Positions 5,482 to 8,999 of a stretch of 8,999 bases of DNA are shown one piece after another. The notes beneath the pieces are model-generated. The model had not been told where the DNA came from and did not search any database. It saw only the letters and a program-made list of their open reading frames with translations. A program made the translations under genes and the position numbers. Origin of the DNA: an uncultured Bacteroidales bacterium (lineage in GTDB: Bacteria > Bacteroidota > Bacteroidia > Bacteroidales > UBA932); assembly GCA_945874815.1 (NCBI GenBank), contig CAMCIE010000040.1:1-8999 (forward strand), given 5' to 3'. How positions within the stretch are numbered: the stretch's first letter is position 1; the number at the start of each line of letters is the position of its first letter.

Positions 5482-7656
5482 ATGGCAACATTTAGACAAA
5501 GGGCTTTGAATGAGGCTGCCGCTCATCAAACCGGACGATTTTTCGTCGAAGAAGGACCTGTATCCAAGTATTTTGGCCAGAATGTGTTTGATCTGGATAA
5601 AATGAGGGTTTACATGTCCCAGCAGGCTTATGAAGCTGTTCTTGCGTCTGTGAAGTATGGTATCAAGCTCGACAGGGCTTATTCCAACGAGATTGCTTCA
5701 GGCATGAAGGCGTGGGCAATCGAGATGGGTGCAACTCACTACACCCACCTTTTCCAGCCGCTTACCGATGCAACAGCAGAGAAACATGAAGCTTTCATAT
5801 CCGTAAAGGATGGCAAAGCTTTCGAGAAATTCAACGGCAGTGCTCTTGTCCAGCAGGAACCGGATGCTTCCAGCTTCCCCAACGGAGGTCTCCGCAACAC
5901 CTTTGAGGCAAGAGGCTATTCCGCATGGGATCCTTCATCCCCTGTTTTCATCATGGATGGAACATTGTGTATTCCGTCAGTTTTCGTTTCCTATACAGGA
6001 GAGGCGCTGGATACGAAGGTGCCTAATCTGAAATCACTTCAGGCTTTGAGCAATGCCGCAACTTCAGTGGCCAATCTCTTTGATCCTAATGTGAAGGCCG
6101 TAAGTGTGAACCTCGGTCTTGAACAGGAGTATTTCCTTGTAGATGAGGCACTTTACAATGCAAGGCCTGACCTCGTTCTCGGAGGCAGGACTGTAATCGG
6201 CCACACTTCCGCAAAGGACCAGCAGCTCGAAGACCACTATTTCGGTGCTATCCCTTCAAGGGTGAACAATTTCATGAAGGATTTCGAAACAGAAGCTTAC
6301 AAGCTCGGCATCCTGCTTCAGACCCGTCACAATGAGGTGGCTCCGAATCAGTTCGAGTGTGCTCCTGTATTCTGTGAGGCAACCAAGGCAGTTGACCAGA
6401 ATATGATGCTTATGATCATCATGCAGAAAGTGGCTGAAAAACACCACCTTAAAGTAATCTTCCACGAGAAGCCTTTTGATGGTGTCAACGGTTCCGGAAA
6501 ACACTGCAACTGGTCTATGATGACTGACACCGGAGTCAATCTCCTTTCCCCGGGAAAGACTCCTGACAAAAACCTCCAGTTCCTTTCATTCTATGCATCT
6601 GTAGTTAAGGCAGTATATAAACATCACTACCTCCTGATGACCTCTGTTGCAACATTGAGCAACTCATACAGGCTCGGTGGAAACGAGGCTCCACCTGCAG
6701 TGATGTCAATTTTCTCTGGTTCTACTCTTTACAAAGTGTTCCAGTCCATCCTCGGAATGAACATGATGACAGAATCCGAAGCCAAGAAGGAGTCAATTGA
6801 GATTGCACGCTCGATTCCGGAAATCTTCCCTGACAACACCGACCGCAACAGGACATCTCCTTTTGCGTTCACAGGAAACCGTTTCGAGTTCCGCGCCGTC
6901 GGCTCATCACAGAACGTTGCTTCTGCCGTATATGTCGTAAACAGCGCAGTGGCTGAAGCCCTTATTGAGTTCCGCTCCGAGGTGGATATCCAGGAAGCGG
7001 CAGGCATTGACCGTTCAACTGCTATTATGAACACTGTCCGCAAGTTCATCAGCGAGTCCAAGGATATCATGTTCGAAGGCAACGGCTATAGCAAAGAGTG
7101 GGAAGAAGAGTCTGCAAGACGTGGTCTGAGGGCTGTAAGGAATGTGCCTGAAGCATACGAGGTTTACCATGAGCAGCAGACAGTTGACCTTTTCAGGAAT
7201 ATGGGCGTTCTTGCTCCTAACGAGGTGGAGGCGAGGTTTGAGATTCTCAACGAGACCTATGTCAAGAAGCTCCAGATTGAAGCCCGTGTCATCGGTGACA
7301 TCTGCCTTAATCATGTAATTCCGGCAGCAGTCAAGTACCAGAACCTTCTCATCGAGAATGTAAAGGGTATGAAGGAAGTGTTCGGTGATTCATATCTGGA
7401 AGTATGCCAGAGCGAACTCAAGACTCTCCAGAAAATTTCCAAATATATCAACGACATTTCCAATGACGTGGAAGCTCTTGTCGAATCCCGCAAGAAAGCC
7501 AACAGGATTGAGGACATTGCTCAGAGGGCAAAAGTTTACTCTCATGAAGTCAAGGATATGATGGACAAAGTAAGGTACAGTGCAGACCATCTCGAAATGA
7601 TCGTGGATGACGAAATGTGGCCTATGCCTAAGTACAGGGAACTTCTGTTCATCTGA
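5482..7656 (+). CDS. glnN: Glutamine synthetase type III
   Basis: Glutamine synthetase joins ammonia to glutamate at the cost of ATP, the main route of nitrogen assimilation at low ammonium. At 724 residues this is the large GSIII form, about the size of the Bacteroides fragilis GlnN and much longer than type I (about 450-470). It has the GSIII-specific N-terminal block around GATHYTHLFQPLTDATAEKH (83-102). Catalytic-core motifs are EQEYF (214-218, metal-binding glutamates), NEVAPNQFE (284-292), KPFDGVNGSGKHCNW (330-344), RLGGNEAPP (397-405) and RTSPFAFTGNRFEFR (457-471), followed by AVGSSQN. Residues from about 560 on are the helical C-terminal part. GSIII lacks the adenylylation loop of type I enzymes, so control is probably transcriptional and by feedback. 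The gene has its own -7 box, diverges from an aminotransferase, and has no terminator before the exonuclease 11 nt downstream. All motifs are intact. Confidence 0.98.
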   Translation: MATFRQRALNEAAAHQTGRFFVEEGPVSKYFGQNVFDLDKMRVYMSQQAYEAVLASVKYGIKLDRAYSNEIASGMKAWAIEMGATHYTHLFQPLTDATAEKHEAFISVKDGKAFEKFNGSALVQQEPDASSFPNGGLRNTFEARGYSAWDPSSPVFIMDGTLCIPSVFVSYTGEALDTKVPNLKSLQALSNAATSVANLFDPNVKAVSVNLGLEQEYFLVDEALYNARPDLVLGGRTVIGHTSAKDQQLEDHYFGAIPSRVNNFMKDFETEAYKLGILLQTRHNEVAPNQFECAPVFCEATKAVDQNMMLMIIMQKVAEKHHLKVIFHEKPFDGVNGSGKHCNWSMMTDTGVNLLSPGKTPDKNLQFLSFYASVVKAVYKHHYLLMTSVATLSNSYRLGGNEAPPAVMSIFSGSTLYKVFQSILGMNMMTESEAKKESIEIARSIPEIFPDNTDRNRTSPFAFTGNRFEFRAVGSSQNVASAVYVVNSAVAEALIEFRSEVDIQEAAGIDRSTAIMNTVRKFISESKDIMFEGNGYSKEWEEESARRGLRAVRNVPEAYEVYHEQQTVDLFRNMGVLAPNEVEARFEILNETYVKKLQIEARVIGDICLNHVIPAAVKYQNLLIENVKGMKEVFGDSYLEVCQSELKTLQKISKYINDISNDVEALVESRKKANRIEDIAQRAKVYSHEVKDMMDKVRYSADHLEMIVDDEMWPMPKYRELLFI

Positions 7657-7667
7657 TTTTGAAAAAT

Positions 7668-8270
7668 ATGTATTTGGAAAGCATAACACCAGAAGAAATA
7701 GAAAAGCTTGAGTTTGCCTCTTTTCCAGGCAGAATTGAAGTAATTGACAGCGTCGGCTCTGAATTCAACAGAGCCGTCGCTTATCTTCGTTCTCAGAAGG
7801 TCATAGGATTCGATACGGAAACCCGTCCTTGCTTTTCTCCGAACCAGCCAAGATACGGCGTAGCTCTTCTGCAGCTTTCCGGACCTGAAAAGGCATTTCT
7901 TTTCAGGATCAATTCTTTGGGTATGCACAAGCGTTTGTGCAGCATACTTGCATCTGAAAAAATACTAAAGGTGGGAGCTGCTATCCATGACGATATCAGG
8001 GGATTACAGAAATATCGCCATTTCGATCCGTCCGGTTTTGTGGATTTGCAGAAAATCGTTCACGAATGGGGAATCAGAGACAAAAGCGTCAAGAAAATGT
8101 CTGCAATCATTCTTGGATTCCGCATTTCAAAAACGCAGCAGTTGTCCAACTGGGAGGCTGAAACATTGTCTGAAAGCCAGTGCAAATATGCAGCTACCGA
8201 TGCATGGGTTTGCCGGCAGATGTACCTCAAACTTATGCGTTCGGAGAAACATCCGCTTGAATTATTATAA
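7668..8270 (+). CDS. 3'-5' exonuclease, DEDDy family (RNase D-like domain)
   Basis: The 200-residue protein is a stand-alone DEDDy exonuclease domain. Exo I is VIGFDTET with D49 and E51, Exo II is AAIHDDIRGLQ with D108/D109, and Exo III is QCKYAATDAW with Y174 and D178. These bind two metal ions and remove nucleotides from the 3' end of RNA or DNA. It resembles the RNase D/WRN catalytic domain but lacks the HRDC domains of RNase D, so the substrate is uncertain. The in-frame TTG at 7659 would extend it by three residues. ATG 7668 is preferred because MYLESITPEEIEKL matches the usual short lead-in of such proteins, although no strong ribosome-binding site precedes it. It lies 11 nt after the glnN stop with no promoter or terminator between them, so it is probably translated from a glnN read-through transcript, and is followed at 45 nt by the rRNA methyltransferase. 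Confidence 0.9.
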   Translation: MYLESITPEEIEKLEFASFPGRIEVIDSVGSEFNRAVAYLRSQKVIGFDTETRPCFSPNQPRYGVALLQLSGPEKAFLFRINSLGMHKRLCSILASEKILKVGAAIHDDIRGLQKYRHFDPSGFVDLQKIVHEWGIRDKSVKKMSAIILGFRISKTQQLSNWEAETLSESQCKYAATDAWVCRQMYLKLMRSEKHPLELL

Positions 8271-8277
8271 ACAAGAC

Positions 8278-8297
8278 GTTTTGCGCATGCGCGAAAC
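8278..8297. repeat. Short palindrome in the exonuclease-rlmI gap
   Basis: GCGCATGCGC (8283-8292) is a perfect 10-bp palindrome. It is extended by a T:G wobble pair and four further pairs (GTTT/AAAC) to span 8278-8297. As RNA it could form an 8-bp stem with a CATG loop. It is not followed by a T run, so it is unlikely to be an intrinsic terminator. It may be an mRNA stability or processing hairpin, a protein-binding site, or chance. Confidence 0.4.
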
Positions 8298-8315
8298 TTG
8301 AGTAAAAGACAGGTT

Positions 8316-8999
8316 ATGATCAAAGCAATTTTGAAGAAAGGCAGGGAAGAGTCATTGTTCCGTTTTCATCCATGGGTGTTCTCCGGAGCTATTGCTCAGG
8401 TAGCAGGAAATCCTGCTGAAGGTGACATCGTTGCGATTCATGCTTCAGATGGTTCTTTCCTGGCGTACGGACATTGGCAGATAGGATCGATTGCAGTGCG
8501 TATCTTAAGTTTCGATGACAGCGCCTTGCGTCCTGATTTCTGGGAGGTTTCGCTTGCCAGAGCTTTGAAGGTGAGGGTAGCGGCCGGCCTTGCCGGACAG
8601 AGCCTGGATGGAGACAGTGTGACGAATTGCTACCGTCTGGTTCACGGTGAGGGAGACAATCTGCCTGGACTTATCATTGATTATTATGATGGTGTTTGTG
8701 TCCTTCAGGCACATTCTGTGGGAATGTTCAGGGCAAAGAAGCAGATTTGCGAGGCTTTGAAGATTGTGTATGGAGATAGTCTGAAGGCTGTTTATGACAA
8801 GAGCTCCGGTACAGCTCCGTTCAAGGCAGGTCTGGAACTTATTGACGGTTATATGTACCGTAAGGAAGGATTTACTGCCAATGAAGCCGTAGTCCTTGAG
8901 AACGGACACAAGTTCTATGTGAACTGGACTGAGGGACTGAAAACTGGATTTTTCCTTGACCAGAGGGAGAACAGGAATCGTGTCGGCAGGGTGGGGGGG
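8316..8999 (+). CDS. rlmI: 23S rRNA (cytosine) methyltransferase RlmI family, N-terminal part (3' truncated)
   Basis: The frame opens at ATG 8316 and runs off the window end, so 228 codons of a family usually near 390-400 are present. The N-terminal PUA domain is clear: KKGREESLFRFHPWVFSGAI (7-26) closely matches the start of Escherichia coli RlmI. It is followed by the linker/central domain with YRLVHGEGDNLPGLIID (106-122) and the conserved KTGFFLDQREN (209-219). The S-adenosylmethionine site and catalytic cysteine lie beyond the end. RlmI makes 5-methylcytosine at position 1962 of 23S rRNA using SAM; whether this homologue targets the same base is inferred. The last seven bases are G, giving VGG where a family member would normally move toward its SAM-binding strand, so the terminal residues may be unreliable. 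It is probably the third gene of the glnN-exonuclease transcript. Confidence 0.9.
   Translation, partial: MIKAILKKGREESLFRFHPWVFSGAIAQVAGNPAEGDIVAIHASDGSFLAYGHWQIGSIAVRILSFDDSALRPDFWEVSLARALKVRVAAGLAGQSLDGDSVTNCYRLVHGEGDNLPGLIIDYYDGVCVLQAHSVGMFRAKKQICEALKIVYGDSLKAVYDKSSGTAPFKAGLELIDGYMYRKEGFTANEAVVLENGHKFYVNWTEGLKTGFFLDQRENRNRVGRVGG

Noticed and set aside
7542..7928. 128-codon minus-strand frame spanning the glnN end and exonuclease start
   Set aside because: It overlaps two genes with complete catalytic motifs on the plus strand and shows no domain of its own.
8505..8909. 134-codon minus-strand frame near the right end
   Set aside because: It is antisense to the rlmI reading frame, which matches the family along its whole visible length and was only hidden by lacking a stop in the window.
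1..8999. Defence system, prophage, transposon, CRISPR or tRNA in the window
   Set aside because: All long frames are accounted for by housekeeping families, no terminal inverted repeats or regularly spaced repeats are visible, and no tRNA-like cloverleaf was noticed in the short intergenic gaps.

Overview
The window reads as chromosomal DNA from an anaerobic member of the Bacteroidales (Bacteroidota). Three observations support this. Five intergenic sites match the Bacteroidota sigma-ABfr -7 element TAnnTTTG exactly. The glutamine synthetase is the large type III (GlnN) form common in this phylum. A rubrerythrin suggests an anaerobe that meets oxidative stress. Base composition looks moderate by eye and even across the window; it was not computed. 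I see no mobile element, phage gene, CRISPR array, tRNA or rRNA, and no gene-free stretch longer than about 150 bases.

Layout: (1) 1-642 (+) is the 3' part of an NhaC-type Na+/H+ antiporter. (2) 692-1234 (+) is rubrerythrin, with its own promoter overlapping the antiporter stop codon. (3) A strong bidirectional terminator at 1254-1291 separates it from a convergent minus-strand pair: a secreted papain-like (C1, bleomycin-hydrolase type) peptidase (3248-2070) followed 24 nt later by phosphatidylserine synthase pssA (2045-1305). (4) Divergent from the peptidase is a small alpha/beta hydrolase (3396-4058). The two -7 boxes lie only 21 nt apart. (5) A second bidirectional hairpin at 4058-4098 separates the hydrolase from a convergent class I/II aminotransferase (5330-4128). 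(6) Divergent from the aminotransferase is glnN (5482-7656). It is followed 11 nt later by a DEDDy 3'-5' exonuclease (7668-8270) and 45 nt after that by the start of an RlmI-type 23S rRNA methyltransferase (8316-8999), which is cut by the window end.

The plainest functional link is the divergent glnN/aminotransferase pair, which joins ammonia assimilation with amino-group transfer. The remaining genes are housekeeping functions: ion homeostasis, peroxide detoxification, phospholipid synthesis, RNA processing and RNA modification. The protein-coding content shows no candidate for a novel system. The points most worth a second look are regulatory: head-to-head promoters that appear to overlap, a leader hairpin placed where the aminotransferase transcript should begin, and a duplicated start-codon context with a four-codon mini-ORF ahead of the peptidase.
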